Shown one piece after another: positions 45,052 through 59,085 of a DNA stretch of 64,000 bases. How positions within the stretch are numbered: position 1 is the first letter of the stretch; the number at the start of each line of letters is the position of its first letter. A program made the translations under genes and the position numbers. The notes beneath the pieces are model-generated. The model searched no databases. It saw nothing but the letters and a program-made list of their open reading frames with translations, and was not told the origin of the DNA. Origin of the DNA: Chthoniobacterales bacterium (GTDB taxonomy: Bacteria; Verrucomicrobiota; Verrucomicrobiia; Chthoniobacterales; JACTMZ01); NCBI GenBank assembly GCA_014879535.1, contig JACSRX010000042.1:39034-103033 (forward strand), given 5' to 3'.

Positions 45052-45972
45052 TCAGGGCAGGCTGGCGTCGAAGCGGGCCAGATCCTGGAACTCGGCGAAG
45101 CGGGAGAGGATGTCCTTCTTTTCGACGCGGCGAAGGCGCTCGAGGCTGAAGGCCTCGACGTTGTAGCTTGCGAGCACGCTTCCGACGACCACGGCGGTCT
45201 TGAGGGACGCGAAGTCCACCTTGTCCTTGCCGCGGCTGGCGAGGAAGCCCGTGAGGCCGCCGGCGAACGTGTCGCCCGCGCCCGTGGGGTCGTGGATGTC
45301 CTCGAGCGGGTAGGCCGGGCAGCTGAAAAATTCGTCCTCGCCGAAGAGCAGGCATCCGTGCTCGCCCTTTTTCAAGGCGACGAAGCGCGGGCCGAGCGAC
45401 TGGATTTTCTTCCCGGCCTTGATGAGGCTGGTTTCCTTGGTGAGTTCGCGCGCCTCGCTGTCGTTGAGGATGAGCATGTCCACGCACTTGAGGAGTTTGA
45501 GCAGGGCGGGTTGGGCGATGTTGATCCAGAGGTCCATGGTGTCCGCGATGACAAAGCGCGGTTTTTCCATCTGCTGGAGGACCTTGAGCTGCATGTCGGG
45601 GGCGATGTTGGCGAGGAGGACGAAATCGCTCGACCGGTAGTGGTCCGGCACCGAGGGGGAGAAGTTTTCGAAGACATTGAGGGCGACCGACCGGGTTTCG
45701 CGGGTGTTCATGTCCCAGAGGTATTCGCCCGACCAGCGGAAGGTCTTTCCGGTGGCGCGCTGGACGCCCTCGAGATTGATGCCGCGACCCTGCAGGAATT
45801 CCCAGTGCGAGGCCGGGAAATCCTCCCCGACGATGGCCACCAGGTTGACCGGCGAGAAGTAGCCTGCTGCCACGGATGCGTAGGAGGCGGAGCCACCGAG
45901 GAGATCGAAGCGTTCTTCGACGGGTGTTTTTACGTCGTCGAGGGCGATGGAACCGACAATGAGAACGGACAT
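45052..45972 (-). CDS. PfkB-family sugar/nucleoside kinase
   Basis: 306 residues, ribokinase fold. The N-terminal GGSASYASVAAGYF signature and the C-terminal DIHDPTGAGDTFAGGLTGFL motif, with the anion hole and catalytic Asp, are intact. The rest of the protein is typical PfkB but the substrate cannot be read from it; it resembles verrucomicrobial and cyanobacterial sugar kinases. The gene precedes the WaaP-like kinase. Confidence 0.9.
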   Translation of the reverse strand: MSVLIVGSIALDDVKTPVEERFDLLGGSASYASVAAGYFSPVNLVAIVGEDFPASHWEFLQGRGINLEGVQRATGKTFRWSGEYLWDMNTRETRSVALNVFENFSPSVPDHYRSSDFVLLANIAPDMQLKVLQQMEKPRFVIADTMDLWINIAQPALLKLLKCVDMLILNDSEARELTKETSLIKAGKKIQSLGPRFVALKKGEHGCLLFGEDEFFSCPAYPLEDIHDPTGAGDTFAGGLTGFLASRGKDKVDFASLKTAVVVGSVLASYNVEAFSLERLRRVEKKDILSRFAEFQDLARFDASLP

Positions 45973-46014
45973 GGGCGGACGCTAAGAGACGAGGCGTGTG
46001 TCCTCAAGACCAAA

Positions 46015-48198
46015 TCAGGGGAGCGGTGAGAGTTCCAAGGTTCGGCGCAGGGCGTCGTTCTCCCATCGGGCATCGTAGCGGAAGCGCCATGGCCTTTGAA
46101 GCAACTCGGCGCAGGCACGGAGGGTGTGGGGATCGGATGGCATGAAGCCTCCAGTCCATGGTGCGAGACCCGGGTCCGCCTCAAGCGCATCGGCCCAAGC
46201 CGAGGCGAAGGCGGCGAAAGGGGGTGTCTCAAGCTGCACGCTTTGGACGTCCTGCATTCTCCCGGCATCCGGCCCCGAAATCACCGTGCCGGCAAAGGGC
46301 CCCGAGGTGGCCAAAACCCAGCGGTCATTCCGGACGGCCGCAGCCAAACCGAGGTCCGGACCGCCCAGAGGCAGCGGATATTCGTAACAAGTGCCTCCAT
46401 CAGGAAGGGTATTCTCGGATGGCGGAGGCCAGTCAATCAACGGGCCATCTTCCCCGGCCGCGGTCATTTGTTGCCAGATTTCCGCGAGGGCGCCGCGGTT
46501 GCGGACATCCGCGGCGATGGCAACGCGTGGAAGCGAGGCTTTTCCGGCGTCATCCGGCAGAAGCGGAGGAGGAGGCATCACACCGGACAAGTCGAGGGCA
46601 AGTCCCACTTGGTTTCCCAAGGCGCGCTCCCAGAGCTCGGGATCGACGCGGCTGAGTTGTGCCGCCGGCCCCTGCAGGGCGCGGAATGCGGCCCCGGCTT
46701 TGGTCGATGGACCGGAATCCAAAAAGTCCGGGCCGAGGGCATCCAGCCAATCGGCGGAGAAAGCGGCCAGTCGTCCGGAAAACTCCAAGAGCTTCCGCGC
46801 ATAACCCTCCTCCCAGTTCTCCGTCCAGAGAAGGGCGAGGGCGGGGTTGTGGCCGAGGAGGGGGCGTCCGTTTTCCGAGGCAAGGCGCGGGGCGAGAGAG
46901 CCTCCGAACAACTCGGCCGACCAGCCGCCCTTGTCCTGCCGCACGATTCCCGTGACGGCGGAAACCCTCGGATTGAACAGTTCCCAGGCCTGGGTTCGGA
47001 GCTTGGCGGCTGTTTCGCGCAGGGGTTGGATCCGCCGGGCGGGTGCGAATTCCAAGGCGCTTTCAAGCGCCGCATCAAGGTATTCACCGACCGGGGGGGG
47101 GGCCGCCGCCAAACCGGTGATCAGCGCATCCGCGTGGAAGATCGCCGCAACCTCCGGGCCGAGGAACTCCGCCAGTGCCTGCATGTCGTCCGTTTCCGCC
47201 AGGGAGTTTTCCGGCGCGTCGGCAAGGGATGGAACGCCGTCGGGCGATCCGATGGAGACGAGAAAATAGCCGCGGGCACGACCGAAGCTGATGGTCGCGG
47301 TCTTGGCGAGAAGCCCGCGGACCATGAGCGTGGCGTTGTAGGGATCGCCGATGCTGGCACCAAGGAGGTCGCGGGCCCGCATGGCGGCCTCCTTCGGCAC
47401 GAGGTTGGCAACGAGCACGTGCACCCGGACGAACGGTCCCTCGCCGTCGAGATCGAAGGTATCGCGCGGAACCTGCGGGGGAAGGTTGTCGGCCCACGCA
47501 GCGAGCAATGCAGGCAGCCTGCTGTCATCCGGAATTTTGGCCCCGAAGAGCACAGGAGGGACTTTGGCGTTCTCCACGAAATGCCCCAGCGCGGCCTCCA
47601 TGGCAGGGGGGAGCGGGACGATGACTTCGGTGAAGGCGGCCTCCTCGAGGTTGTCCGGCAGGCTTTCGATGTCATCTGCGGGAACGCCCGGGGCGGGAGG
47701 TGGCGTGAAGAGGTTGCGCAGCCGCGCGGCCTCGAAGAGGCGTTTCACCTGCTGGACGGCGGAAAGTTGCGTCGCCGTGCCGGGGCCGAGCACGACGAAC
47801 GCTTCCTCGGCGGCAGTCTCCGAAAGGACCTGGCCGAGGTCCGTCGATTCCGGCGCGGGCAGCACGGCCTCGAGAATGCGGCCCCACGGGGTGCGCAGCC
47901 ATGAGTTGCGCAGGGCCCCGTCGGAGAGCAATCCCTGCCAAGCCGGTGCGATGTCCGCCCAGCGGGGGCCCGCGCGGCGGAGAACAAGGAATCCTTCACT
48001 GTCCGCAGGGGCCAGACGGACGGAAGGAGTGTCGTCCCAACGCGTTGCTTGGACGGGGTCGCGTTGGCAGGAGGGGATTGCAAAAAGGAGGGCGAGCCAG
48101 AGGAAAAGCGTGGGTGGGGGCAGGCGCACGGCGGGTTTATGGCTGGGAAACGGGGGGGCGGTCGATGGAAATCGGGACGATTTGCTGCTTGCGGACAC
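46015..48198 (-). CDS. Large predicted lipoprotein, unknown
   Basis: 727 residues as read from a GTG at 48198; another GTG at 48129 would place the hydrophobic segment at the N-terminus. The lipobox AIPS-C at about residue 45 ([14 protein letters not shown]) points to lipid anchoring. The mature protein has repeated α/β stretches ([60 protein letters not shown]), reminiscent of DUF3352-like exported proteins. No catalytic motif. It is divergent from cysH with about 30 bp between. Confidence 0.65.
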   Translation of the reverse strand: MSASSKSSRFPSTAPPFPSHKPAVRLPPPTLFLWLALLFAIPSCQRDPVQATRWDDTPSVRLAPADSEGFLVLRRAGPRWADIAPAWQGLLSDGALRNSWLRTPWGRILEAVLPAPESTDLGQVLSETAAEEAFVVLGPGTATQLSAVQQVKRLFEAARLRNLFTPPPAPGVPADDIESLPDNLEEAAFTEVIVPLPPAMEAALGHFVENAKVPPVLFGAKIPDDSRLPALLAAWADNLPPQVPRDTFDLDGEGPFVRVHVLVANLVPKEAAMRARDLLGASIGDPYNATLMVRGLLAKTATISFGRARGYFLVSIGSPDGVPSLADAPENSLAETDDMQALAEFLGPEVAAIFHADALITGLAAAPPPVGEYLDAALESALEFAPARRIQPLRETAAKLRTQAWELFNPRVSAVTGIVRQDKGGWSAELFGGSLAPRLASENGRPLLGHNPALALLWTENWEEGYARKLLEFSGRLAAFSADWLDALGPDFLDSGPSTKAGAAFRALQGPAAQLSRVDPELWERALGNQVGLALDLSGVMPPPPLLPDDAGKASLPRVAIAADVRNRGALAEIWQQMTAAGEDGPLIDWPPPSENTLPDGGTCYEYPLPLGGPDLGLAAAVRNDRWVLATSGPFAGTVISGPDAGRMQDVQSVQLETPPFAAFASAWADALEADPGLAPWTGGFMPSDPHTLRACAELLQRPWRFRYDARWENDALRRTLELSPLP

Positions 48199-48231
48199 GC
48201 CGGCCCCGGCGTATTCGGCAGGACTGATTGT

Positions 48232-48969
48232 ATGAGTGCCCTACTGAGTGAGACCATCGACGACTCGACGGTGGCATTGTGGAACCATGATCTGCAGCCC
48301 CAGTCGGCGGCGGAGCGCACCCGTTGGGTGCTCGAGGAATTCCGCGGCCATGCCGTCCTGAGCACCAGCTTCGGGGTGCAGGCGGCGGTGATGCTTCATT
48401 TGGTCACGCGGATCGACCCGCAGATCCCGGTGGTCTTCATCGACACGGGATACCTGTTCCCGGAGACCTACCAGTTCGCGCAGACACTGGCCGAGCGACT
48501 TGAACTCAACCTGAAGATCTACAACCCGGTGGTGACGGCGGCGCGGCAGGAGGCGCTCTACGGGAAGCTGTGGGAGCAGGGGGTCGAGGGGCTCGAAAAA
48601 TACGGGCGCCTCAACAAGGTCGAGCCGATGAACCGCGCGCTCCGGGAACTGGGGGCTCGGGTCTGGATGACGGGCCTCCGCCGCGACCACGCCTCGACGC
48701 GGGAGGAACTGCCCGTGCTCAAGAGGCAGAACCGCGTGCTCAAGGTGCATCCGATCGTGGATTGGAGCGACCGTCACGTTTACGAATATTTGAAGGAGCA
48801 TGACCTGCCGTATCACCCGCTCTGGGAGCAGGGTTATGTGAGCGTCGGGGACACCCACAGCACCACACGGTTCGCCGACGGCATGCGACCCGAGGATACG
48901 AGGTTCAGCGGTCTCAAGCGCGAGTGCGGATTGCACGAGCAATCGGGCGAGCCCGAATACATGATCTGA
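48232..48969 (+). CDS. cysH: Phosphoadenylylsulfate (PAPS) reductase
   Basis: 245 residues from ATG 48232. The core is that of PAPS reductase: [56 protein letters not shown] and [18 protein letters not shown], with the single catalytic Cys in RECGLHEQ at the C-terminus. The paired cysteines for the [4Fe-4S] cluster of APS reductases are absent, so the substrate is probably PAPS. It feeds sulfite to cysteine synthesis. No other cys genes are beside it. Confidence 0.93.
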   Translation: MSALLSETIDDSTVALWNHDLQPQSAAERTRWVLEEFRGHAVLSTSFGVQAAVMLHLVTRIDPQIPVVFIDTGYLFPETYQFAQTLAERLELNLKIYNPVVTAARQEALYGKLWEQGVEGLEKYGRLNKVEPMNRALRELGARVWMTGLRRDHASTREELPVLKRQNRVLKVHPIVDWSDRHVYEYLKEHDLPYHPLWEQGYVSVGDTHSTTRFADGMRPEDTRFSGLKRECGLHEQSGEPEYMI

Positions 48970-48983
48970 GCTTGGGCGCGGCC

Positions 48984-49847
48984 CTACACGGCGGCGGTTT
49001 CGGCGGCGAGCTGGATGGCGGCGAGCATGCTCGCATGGCTGGCGCGTCCGGTCCCGGCGATGTCGAACGCGGTTCCATGGTCCGGGCTCGTCCGCGGGAA
49101 GGGCAGCCCGAGGGTGACGTTCACGCCGGTGTCGAAGGCGAGCAGCTTGAGCGGGATGAGGCCCTGGTCGTGATACATGCAAAGCACAGCGTCGAATTCC
49201 CCCGCCACGGCGCGGTGGAAGACGGTGTCGGGGGAGTGCGGACCGGTGAAAATTCCCTCCCCGGCCAGCGTGGTCACGGCTGGAGCAATGATGGCCTGCT
49301 CCTCGTCGCCGAATTGGCCTCCTTCGCCGGCGTGCGGGTTGAGTCCGGCCACAGCGATGCGCGGCGCGCGGCCGAGCCTACGGTTCATGAAACGTGCAAG
49401 GTGGCGTCCGACGCGGATGATTTCCCCGGTGCGCAGGAGGGATGCCACATCGCGCAGCGGCACATGGATGGTCGTGAGCGCCACGGTGAGCGGGCCTCCG
49501 GTCAGGCACATGGCGAAGTCGTCGACCCCGGCGCGCGCTGCGAAAAATTCCGTCTGACCGGGGAACGGAAAGCCGATGTCACCGAGCGCGTGTTTGCTGA
49601 CCGGTCCGGTGACAACGCCCTGAATTTCCCCGCGGGCCAGCAGGCCGGCGGCCTCCTCGGCGGCGTCCCATGCCGCCTTGGCTGATTCCTGCGTCGGGTG
49701 GCCCGGCTGGTGTCCGGCGGACGAACCGAGGAGGCGGTAATCGCAGGCTGCCGGCAAACCCGGATCGTCCATGCAGGCGCGGAGGAGTTCCGGTCCGACC
49801 CCGGCAGGGTCGCCGATGGTGAGTCCGAGGACGGGGCGTGAGGGCAC
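48984..49847 (-). CDS. pdxA: 4-hydroxythreonine-4-phosphate dehydrogenase, short form
   Basis: 287 residues from a GTG at 49847, two bases after the foldase stop. PdxA motifs are present: LTIGDPAGVGPE, VTGPVSKHAL, the metal His in TTIHVPLRDVA, GLNPHAGEGG and MYHDQGLIPLK, then GLPFPRTSPDHGTAFDIAG. The protein is about 40 residues shorter than E. coli PdxA, mainly after the first strand, and the usual GHTEF reads GQTEF. It makes the vitamin B6 precursor, or a paralogue reaction. Confidence 0.9.
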   Translation of the reverse strand: MPSRPVLGLTIGDPAGVGPELLRACMDDPGLPAACDYRLLGSSAGHQPGHPTQESAKAAWDAAEEAAGLLARGEIQGVVTGPVSKHALGDIGFPFPGQTEFFAARAGVDDFAMCLTGGPLTVALTTIHVPLRDVASLLRTGEIIRVGRHLARFMNRRLGRAPRIAVAGLNPHAGEGGQFGDEEQAIIAPAVTTLAGEGIFTGPHSPDTVFHRAVAGEFDAVLCMYHDQGLIPLKLLAFDTGVNVTLGLPFPRTSPDHGTAFDIAGTGRASHASMLAAIQLAAETAAV

Positions 49848-49849
49848 GC

Positions 49850-50839
49850 TCAGTAGATCTTCACATAGGCCTTCTTGCGGAGCGTTTCGAGCCACTGCTC
49901 CTGCAGGCGTATGCGTTCCTCTTCGAAGAGCTTCTTGCCGATTTCCTCGCGCAACTCGGCGAGCGGTTTGGTCGTCGCGGCCTTCCGCGCCTCGACGCGC
50001 ATGATGTAGAACGTGTCGCCGACCTGCACGACGTCGCTGAGTTGTCCGGGCGAGAGGGAGAATGCCACCTTGTTGAGATCCGCGGTGAGGGTCTTGCGGT
50101 CGATCCAACCCCAGTCGCCGCCGAGATCCGCCGTGCTGTCGTCCGAATACATCTGGGCCATGCCGGCGAAGTCGGCGCCATCGGCGAGTTTGCCGCGGAT
50201 CTCCTGCGCCATCACGCGCTTGGCCTCGACGGCGTTCTCGGCTGCGCCGGTTTCATCGGGACGCAGGACGATCATGCTCAGCCGGATTTCCTCCGGGGTG
50301 GAATACTCGGCGACATTCTTCCGGTAATATTCCTCGATCTTGTCCGGCGAGATGACGAAATCCGAGCGGACGGCGCGCTGGCGCATGGCTTGGACGATGA
50401 TTTTGTCCCGCTCGATCTCGCGGAAACGGGGGAGGGTGAAGCCCTGCGCCTTGAGGGTGCGGACGAAAGCCGTCCGGTCCCCGCCGAACTCCTCGCGGAT
50501 GATCTTGTTGATCTGGTCCTGAATGATGTGGTCGGGAATTTGAAACCCCTGCTCCTTGAACGAGTCGATGATGAGCTGGCGGTCCACCAGATCCTTGAGG
50601 GCGGCATCCTGGGATTCCTTCATCTTGTCGCGCAGTTCGTCGCCCTTGTAGTTCTCGGAGAGCGAACGCTGGCGGAACATGAGCAGCTCGCGGACCTGGC
50701 CGTAAGTGATGATGTTCGAGTTCACCACGGCGGCGATGCCGTCGACCATGCGTTCCTGTTGGGCGGCGACACGGCCGGGCACGAGGAATGACAAGAGGAC
50801 GACGCAGGTGCAGGGAAAAAGGCGGACGAATGGGATCAC
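49850..50839 (-). CDS. SurA-like periplasmic peptidyl-prolyl isomerase/chaperone
   Basis: 329 residues from a GTG at 50839 which overlaps the mfd stop (GTGA). The signal peptide (CTCVVLLSFLVPGRVAAQ) is followed by a SurA N-terminal domain (VDGIAAVVNSNIITYGQVRELL) and a single parvulin domain (EIRLSMIVLRP ... LGGDWGWIDRKTL ... FYIMRVEARK). It helps fold outer-membrane proteins. E. coli SurA has two parvulin domains; one is normal in this phylum. Confidence 0.88.
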   Translation of the reverse strand: MIPFVRLFPCTCVVLLSFLVPGRVAAQQERMVDGIAAVVNSNIITYGQVRELLMFRQRSLSENYKGDELRDKMKESQDAALKDLVDRQLIIDSFKEQGFQIPDHIIQDQINKIIREEFGGDRTAFVRTLKAQGFTLPRFREIERDKIIVQAMRQRAVRSDFVISPDKIEEYYRKNVAEYSTPEEIRLSMIVLRPDETGAAENAVEAKRVMAQEIRGKLADGADFAGMAQMYSDDSTADLGGDWGWIDRKTLTADLNKVAFSLSPGQLSDVVQVGDTFYIMRVEARKAATTKPLAELREEIGKKLFEEERIRLQEQWLETLRKKAYVKIY

Positions 50840-53800
50840 AACTGCTGCAAGAGTGTAAGAATTTGCCGCAATTTCAAGGAGGGATCGCGGGATTCCATGC
50901 GGGGGTGGCGGTGGCCGATCATGATGAAATCCCCCCCGCGGCGGAGGCGGAGGATGTTTTCCTCTGTTTCGACGAGGTCGATGCCGGCACCGGCGGCCCT
51001 GAGGCGGATGGCGGCCACCTTGAGGAGGTGGCGGACGGCCGGGGGGAGGCGACCGTAGCGGTCCCGCCAAACATTCTTCAACTGATCCAGGGCGGCCAAG
51101 GTCTCCGTTTCCGCGAGTTGGCGATGGGCGGTGATGCGCTCGCGCGGCTCGGTGATGAAGTCCGGCGGAATCCACGCCGCGAGCTGGTCCTCGCGGATGG
51201 CGGCCGGATCGGTGGCGACAAAGTCGAGATCCACCCGGATGTCGGGGCGTCCGGGGGTCCTTTCGCCCTTGAGTTTTGCCACCGCGGCCTTGAGCAGTCG
51301 GCAGTAGAACTCGAAACCGATGGCCAGGATGTGCCCGCTCTGCTCGGTGCCGAGGATGTTGCCGGCCCCGCGGATTTCGAGGTCGCGCATGGCCACGCGG
51401 AAGCCGGCGCCGAGGTTGGAATACTGGCGGATGGCGGCGATGCGTTTGCGGGCCTCACCGGTGCCGAGCAGGTCGCGTGGCAGCAGCAGGTAGGCGTAGG
51501 CCTTGTGGTTCGAGCGCCCGACGCGGCCGCGCAACTGGTAAAGATCGGCGAGCCCGAAGCGGTCGGCGCGGTCGATGATGATCGTGTTGGCGTTGGGGAT
51601 GTCGAGGCCGCTCTCGATGATCGTGGTGCAGAGGAGGATGTCGGCATCGCCCCGGACAAAGGTGGCCATCACGTCCTCCAGCTCCTCCTCGTCCATCTGC
51701 CCGTGTCCGGTGACGATGCGGACACCGGGCAGCAGTTCCGAGAGGCGCTTTTCCAGGTTGCCGATGGTCTTGACGCGGTTGTGCAGGAAATAGACCTGGC
51801 CGCCCCGCGCGAGTTCGCGCCGGATGGCGTCGCGGATGATCCGCTCGTCGTATCCGCAGATGACGGTCTCGACCGGGATGCGGTTCGGGGGCGGGGTCTC
51901 GATGGTGCTCATGTCGCGCGCGCCGAGGAGCGACAGGTAAAGGGTCCGGGGGATCGGCGTGGCGGAGAGGGTGAGGACGTCCACGCGGCGGAAGTTCTCC
52001 TTGAGCTTCTCCTTGTGGAGAACGCCGAAGCGCTGCTCCTCGTCCACGATCACGAGCCCCAGGTTCTTGAACGCCACATCGCGGCCGAGCAGCCGGTGGG
52101 TGCCGACGACGATGTCCACGCTGCCGTCGCGCAGTCCGGCCAGGGTCTCGCGCTGCTGCTTGGCGGTTCGGAAGCGGCTGAGCAGGCCGACGGTGACCGG
52201 GTAGTCCGACATGCGCTCGCGCAGGGTCTGCCAATGCTGCTGGGCGAGCACGGTCGTCGGTGCGAGGAGGGCGGCCTGGCGTCCGCCCATCACGGCCTTG
52301 AAGGCGGCGCGGATGGCGACCTCGGTCTTGCCGAATCCCACGTCGCCGCAGATGAGGCGGTCCATGGGCTTCGTCGATTCCATGTCCTGCTTGGTCTCGC
52401 CGATGGCGCGTAGCTGGTCCGGGGTTTCGTCAAAGGGGAACGAGTCCTCGAATTCCCGCTGCCATTGGTTGTCGGGTCCGAAGCTGGTGCCCGCCTCGGA
52501 TTCCCGTTCCGCCTGCACGCGGAGGAGCCTCTCGGCGTAGGCGAGCACGGACTTTTCCGCGCGTGTGCGCGCGCGCTGCCATCGTCCGTCACCGAGTTCG
52601 CTGAGGGTCGGGTTCTTGCGGCCGATGCCGACGTAGCGGGAGACTTTCCACCCTTGGTCGAGCGGAACGTAAAGCTTCGAGCCCCGGGCGAATTCGAGGG
52701 TCAGGACTTCCCCGGCTTCCTCCTGCCCGGGGAGGATGTGCAGTCCGCGGTAGCGGGCAATCCCGTAATCCAAGTGCACGACGAGATCGTCCTCGGCAAA
52801 ATCGTCGAAGCGCAGCGACTGGCGGACGATGGCTGACCGTGCGCGCTGCCATCCGCCGCGCCGGGCCTCCATGCTCGCGGCGCGTCCGAAAATCTCCGCG
52901 TCGGTGAGGATGGCAAGCCGTGCCTCCGGGAGGGTGAAGCCGCGGGCCAATGCGCCGAACATGCATGCCAGTTCCCGGGGTGCGGCGGGCTCCGCCGCGG
53001 CAAGTTCACGGAGACGGGTGGCCTCCCCTTCGTTGGCGCAGACGATGCGCACCACCCAATCGTCATCCTGCCATTGCGCAATCTGGCGGAACAGGTCGCG
53101 CCGGCGCTGCTCGAGAAGGACGACATCCCCGGCGGCGAAATCTCCGGCGGGGTGGTCACCGGAGAGGATTTCGATTTCGTCACCATCGGCCAGCACGGGA
53201 TCGCCGTGCATGCGGACGGTGGCTTCCGGCCATGCCTCGCCGAGGGAGAGAAAGAGGGTTTCCGCTCCGAAATGATCCCGCACGGTGGTGTCCTCGGCTT
53301 CCGATCCGTCCGCGAGTCCAAGTTCGCATCGGTCGAGGGTTTCGACGGAGCGCTGGGTGTCGGGGTCGTAGGACCGGAGGGATTCGATTTCGTCGCCGAA
53401 CAACTCGAGCCGGACAGGCAACGCGGTCTGCCACGGGTAGATATCCAGGATGCCGCCGCGCACGGCGAACTGTCCGCGCTGGGCGGCTGTGGGCACCCGG
53501 AGGAATCCGGCATTTTCCAAGCGCCCGCACAGCGAGGGGAGATCGATCGACTCTCCGCGCTTCAGCGGGAGAATGCCGCTCCCGAGTTGCTTCGGTGATG
53601 GTGCGGGATGGGTGAGGCCCCCGGCGGTGACGACGACGAGCCGGGGCGACGTGGTGTCGAGTTCCCTCAGGGCGGCGAGACGCGCGGCTGCCAGTTCGGG
53701 GTCGGCGGAGACGGCGCCCCCCGAGGCGAGTTCCAGATCGGGGACAAGAAGGGATTGCGGCTCCCAGAACAGCAGGTCGCTGAAAAATTCCTCCTGCCGT

Positions 53801-53982
53801 TTCACGTCCGGGCACACCACGCAGAGGGGGCGGCGGATTTCCCCCGCCAGCCACGCGGCGAGAAATGGCTGTGCCGGTGCGGTGACGCCTCCGGCCACGG
53901 CGGGTTTCCCGGCACGCACCGCGTCGGCCCACCGCCGGGCGGAGGGACTGGTCCCGCCGGCGGACAGGATGTCGCTGCTCAC
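50836..53982 (-). CDS. mfd: Transcription-repair coupling factor Mfd
   Basis: 1048 residues. UvrB-like N-terminal region (FAVRGGILDIYPWQTALPVR), RNA polymerase interaction domain (VVHLDYGIARYRGLHILPG), and the translocase with Walker A GDVGFGKTEVAIRAAF, DEEQRFG, SATPIPRTLYLSLLGARD, and QLRGRVGRSNHKAYAYLL. It releases stalled RNA polymerase at lesions and recruits UvrA. It is slightly shorter than E. coli Mfd. It is translationally coupled to both the aminotransferase upstream and the foldase downstream. Confidence 0.97.
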   Translation of the reverse strand: MSSDILSAGGTSPSARRWADAVRAGKPAVAGGVTAPAQPFLAAWLAGEIRRPLCVVCPDVKRQEEFFSDLLFWEPQSLLVPDLELASGGAVSADPELAAARLAALRELDTTSPRLVVVTAGGLTHPAPSPKQLGSGILPLKRGESIDLPSLCGRLENAGFLRVPTAAQRGQFAVRGGILDIYPWQTALPVRLELFGDEIESLRSYDPDTQRSVETLDRCELGLADGSEAEDTTVRDHFGAETLFLSLGEAWPEATVRMHGDPVLADGDEIEILSGDHPAGDFAAGDVVLLEQRRRDLFRQIAQWQDDDWVVRIVCANEGEATRLRELAAAEPAAPRELACMFGALARGFTLPEARLAILTDAEIFGRAASMEARRGGWQRARSAIVRQSLRFDDFAEDDLVVHLDYGIARYRGLHILPGQEEAGEVLTLEFARGSKLYVPLDQGWKVSRYVGIGRKNPTLSELGDGRWQRARTRAEKSVLAYAERLLRVQAERESEAGTSFGPDNQWQREFEDSFPFDETPDQLRAIGETKQDMESTKPMDRLICGDVGFGKTEVAIRAAFKAVMGGRQAALLAPTTVLAQQHWQTLRERMSDYPVTVGLLSRFRTAKQQRETLAGLRDGSVDIVVGTHRLLGRDVAFKNLGLVIVDEEQRFGVLHKEKLKENFRRVDVLTLSATPIPRTLYLSLLGARDMSTIETPPPNRIPVETVICGYDERIIRDAIRRELARGGQVYFLHNRVKTIGNLEKRLSELLPGVRIVTGHGQMDEEELEDVMATFVRGDADILLCTTIIESGLDIPNANTIIIDRADRFGLADLYQLRGRVGRSNHKAYAYLLLPRDLLGTGEARKRIAAIRQYSNLGAGFRVAMRDLEIRGAGNILGTEQSGHILAIGFEFYCRLLKAAVAKLKGERTPGRPDIRVDLDFVATDPAAIREDQLAAWIPPDFITEPRERITAHRQLAETETLAALDQLKNVWRDRYGRLPPAVRHLLKVAAIRLRAAGAGIDLVETEENILRLRRGGDFIMIGHRHPRMESRDPSLKLRQILTLLQQL

Positions 53983-54766
53983 GGGGTGATTTTTTCGCGG
54001 CGACCGGCTTCACGCAAGGCGCGTCCCACGGGGCCCGGGGCGATGGTGCCGAACCGGAGCGGCATGATGCCGAGCCGGCTGTTGGTGAGGAAAAGTTCGG
54101 AAACCTCGCCGAGCCGGTCGGCAGGCCATTTCACTTCCTTCACATCCTTCCGGGACACGACCCACGAGCGGATCACCCCGGGTCGGACCGGAAGCGAAAG
54201 CGACGGGGTGCAGAGCTTGTCTCCAAGGACGAAGAAAAGATTCCCGAAGGCGGCGGAGAGGACGAAGCCGTCATGGTCGGCAAGCAATGCATGGTCGAAA
54301 CCCGCGGACTGTGCCGCGCTTTGCGCCGCACAATTCATCCAGTAATTCGCCGTCTTGCGACCATGCCCGAATGGCGCGGCGGGTTCCGGATGCATGCGGG
54401 CCGTCTGCGTCTTTGGCATCCGGCTTGTTGAAACCGCCTCGAACAGGGCGAAATTCCGGGGGGCCGTGACCGGGGCGCCGGGGGAACCGTCACCCGCCGT
54501 GACATACAGCCGCAGGACTCCGGTGTCGGAGGGATCGAGCGGGGGAATGCCGCGGAACGCCGGGACGGCGGCTGTCCCGAAGAACTGCCGGACGCCGTTT
54601 CCGAGAAGGGAGAGGTGGCGGGGAAGGAACAGCGGGGTGCCCCGGCGTATGCCGACCGTCTCGAAGATCGCCATGCCGTAGCGGACGCTCCTGTCGGTCA
54701 CGGGCAGCGCCGCGGAGGGAATCCATGCTCCGCCCTCCCAGAGCCACGAGCGCACGGCCGGGGGGC

Positions 54767-54770
<4 letters not shown>
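53979..54770 (-). CDS. Class IV PLP aminotransferase/lyase (IlvE/PabC/DAAT fold)
   Basis: 263 residues from a GTG at 54770 overlapping the regulator stop (GTGA). Features are the start LWEGGAWIPSAALPVTDRSVRYGMAIFETVG, the Schiff-base Lys in GRKTANYWMN (about 158) and the C-terminal LFLTNSRLGIMPL. The specific reaction (branched-chain transamination, aminodeoxychorismate lyase, D-Ala transaminase) cannot be decided. It overlaps mfd at its end. The neighbouring pdxA two genes down makes the PLP precursor. Confidence 0.85.
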
Positions 54771-56188
<1,418 letters not shown>

Positions 56189-56200
56189 TTTGCGACCAAG

Positions 56201-58287
<2,087 letters not shown>

Positions 58288-59085
58288 TCAGGGTGTGTCA
58301 TCCGAAAAATGCTCGGCCACATGGTCAACCACTTGGCCGACGGTGACAGCTCCCGGTGTGCTGATCTGAAAGAGAACACCGATGAGGCCAAACATCGCCG
58401 CTGCGGCTGCAAATGGCCACGCCGTCCTGCGGATGGCCGTCCTGAGCCAATGGCGTCCCCGCACGCCGCGAAGCCGACGGTAGAGTCCTGCGGCAAGCGC
58501 CGCGTCGAGCAGGAGTTCCGCGAGCAGGACAGGTGCAGCCCAGATGAACCAGAAAGCCGCGAAGAGCGCAGCGGTGAGAAGCACGACAGCGAGCAGGACA
58601 AGCGCCAAGGCATCGAGGTCCACAGCATCACCGATGTCGGGAAGATCGAGGCTGGGCGCGTCCGCGGAAGGAAGGGGGGCGCCGTTTGCAGGTGTCCCGT
58701 TCCATGTTCCGGAAGCCCCGGCGCCACCGAACTCACCTCCACCTGCCGTCAAGGTGCCTGCCTTGGAGTGAGGCAACCCGGGAACTCCTGAGTTGAGAAT
58801 GACGTCAACCGGATTCAAGACTTCGAGAAGCCTGTCACCTCTCGATCGCAGCCAACACCACAATAGGAAAAGAAAACCGAGGTAAGCGATGACCACGGAT
58901 GCCGGGTAGCGGATCCACATGGAATCAACGCCGACGTGAAGCAGGGTGACGGAAGCGAGAAAGCCGATTCCGCCTGTGAGCGCCACGATGAGCGCCATTT
59001 GAAGACGCGGTGCCTGCAGTTTCTCCAGCGCCCGCCTGATGCGGGTGAGTTCGCGCTCCCGGTGCTTTCGATGCGCCTTTGTCAT
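58288..59085 (-). CDS. Membrane protein coupled to the zeta toxin gene
   Basis: 265 residues from ATG 59085, overlapping the zeta toxin stop (ATGA). A basic N-terminal helix (MTKAHRKHRERELTRIRRAL) precedes two transmembrane segments (MALIVALTGGIGFLASVTLL; YPASVVIAYLGFLFLLWCWL), a Gly/Ala/Pro-rich loop (about 110-155), two more hydrophobic helices (ALALVLLAVVLLTAALFAAFWFIW region) and a final helix. No family recognised. Being the third gene in a toxin-antitoxin operon suggests a linked function, which is inference. Confidence 0.65.
   Translation of the reverse strand: MTKAHRKHRERELTRIRRALEKLQAPRLQMALIVALTGGIGFLASVTLLHVGVDSMWIRYPASVVIAYLGFLFLLWCWLRSRGDRLLEVLNPVDVILNSGVPGLPHSKAGTLTAGGGEFGGAGASGTWNGTPANGAPLPSADAPSLDLPDIGDAVDLDALALVLLAVVLLTAALFAAFWFIWAAPVLLAELLLDAALAAGLYRRLRGVRGRHWLRTAIRRTAWPFAAAAAMFGLIGVLFQISTPGAVTVGQVVDHVAEHFSDDTP

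Noticed and set aside
50788..52413. 541-codon plus-strand open frame
   Set aside because: Antisense to mfd; low-complexity Glu/Gly/Val sequence.
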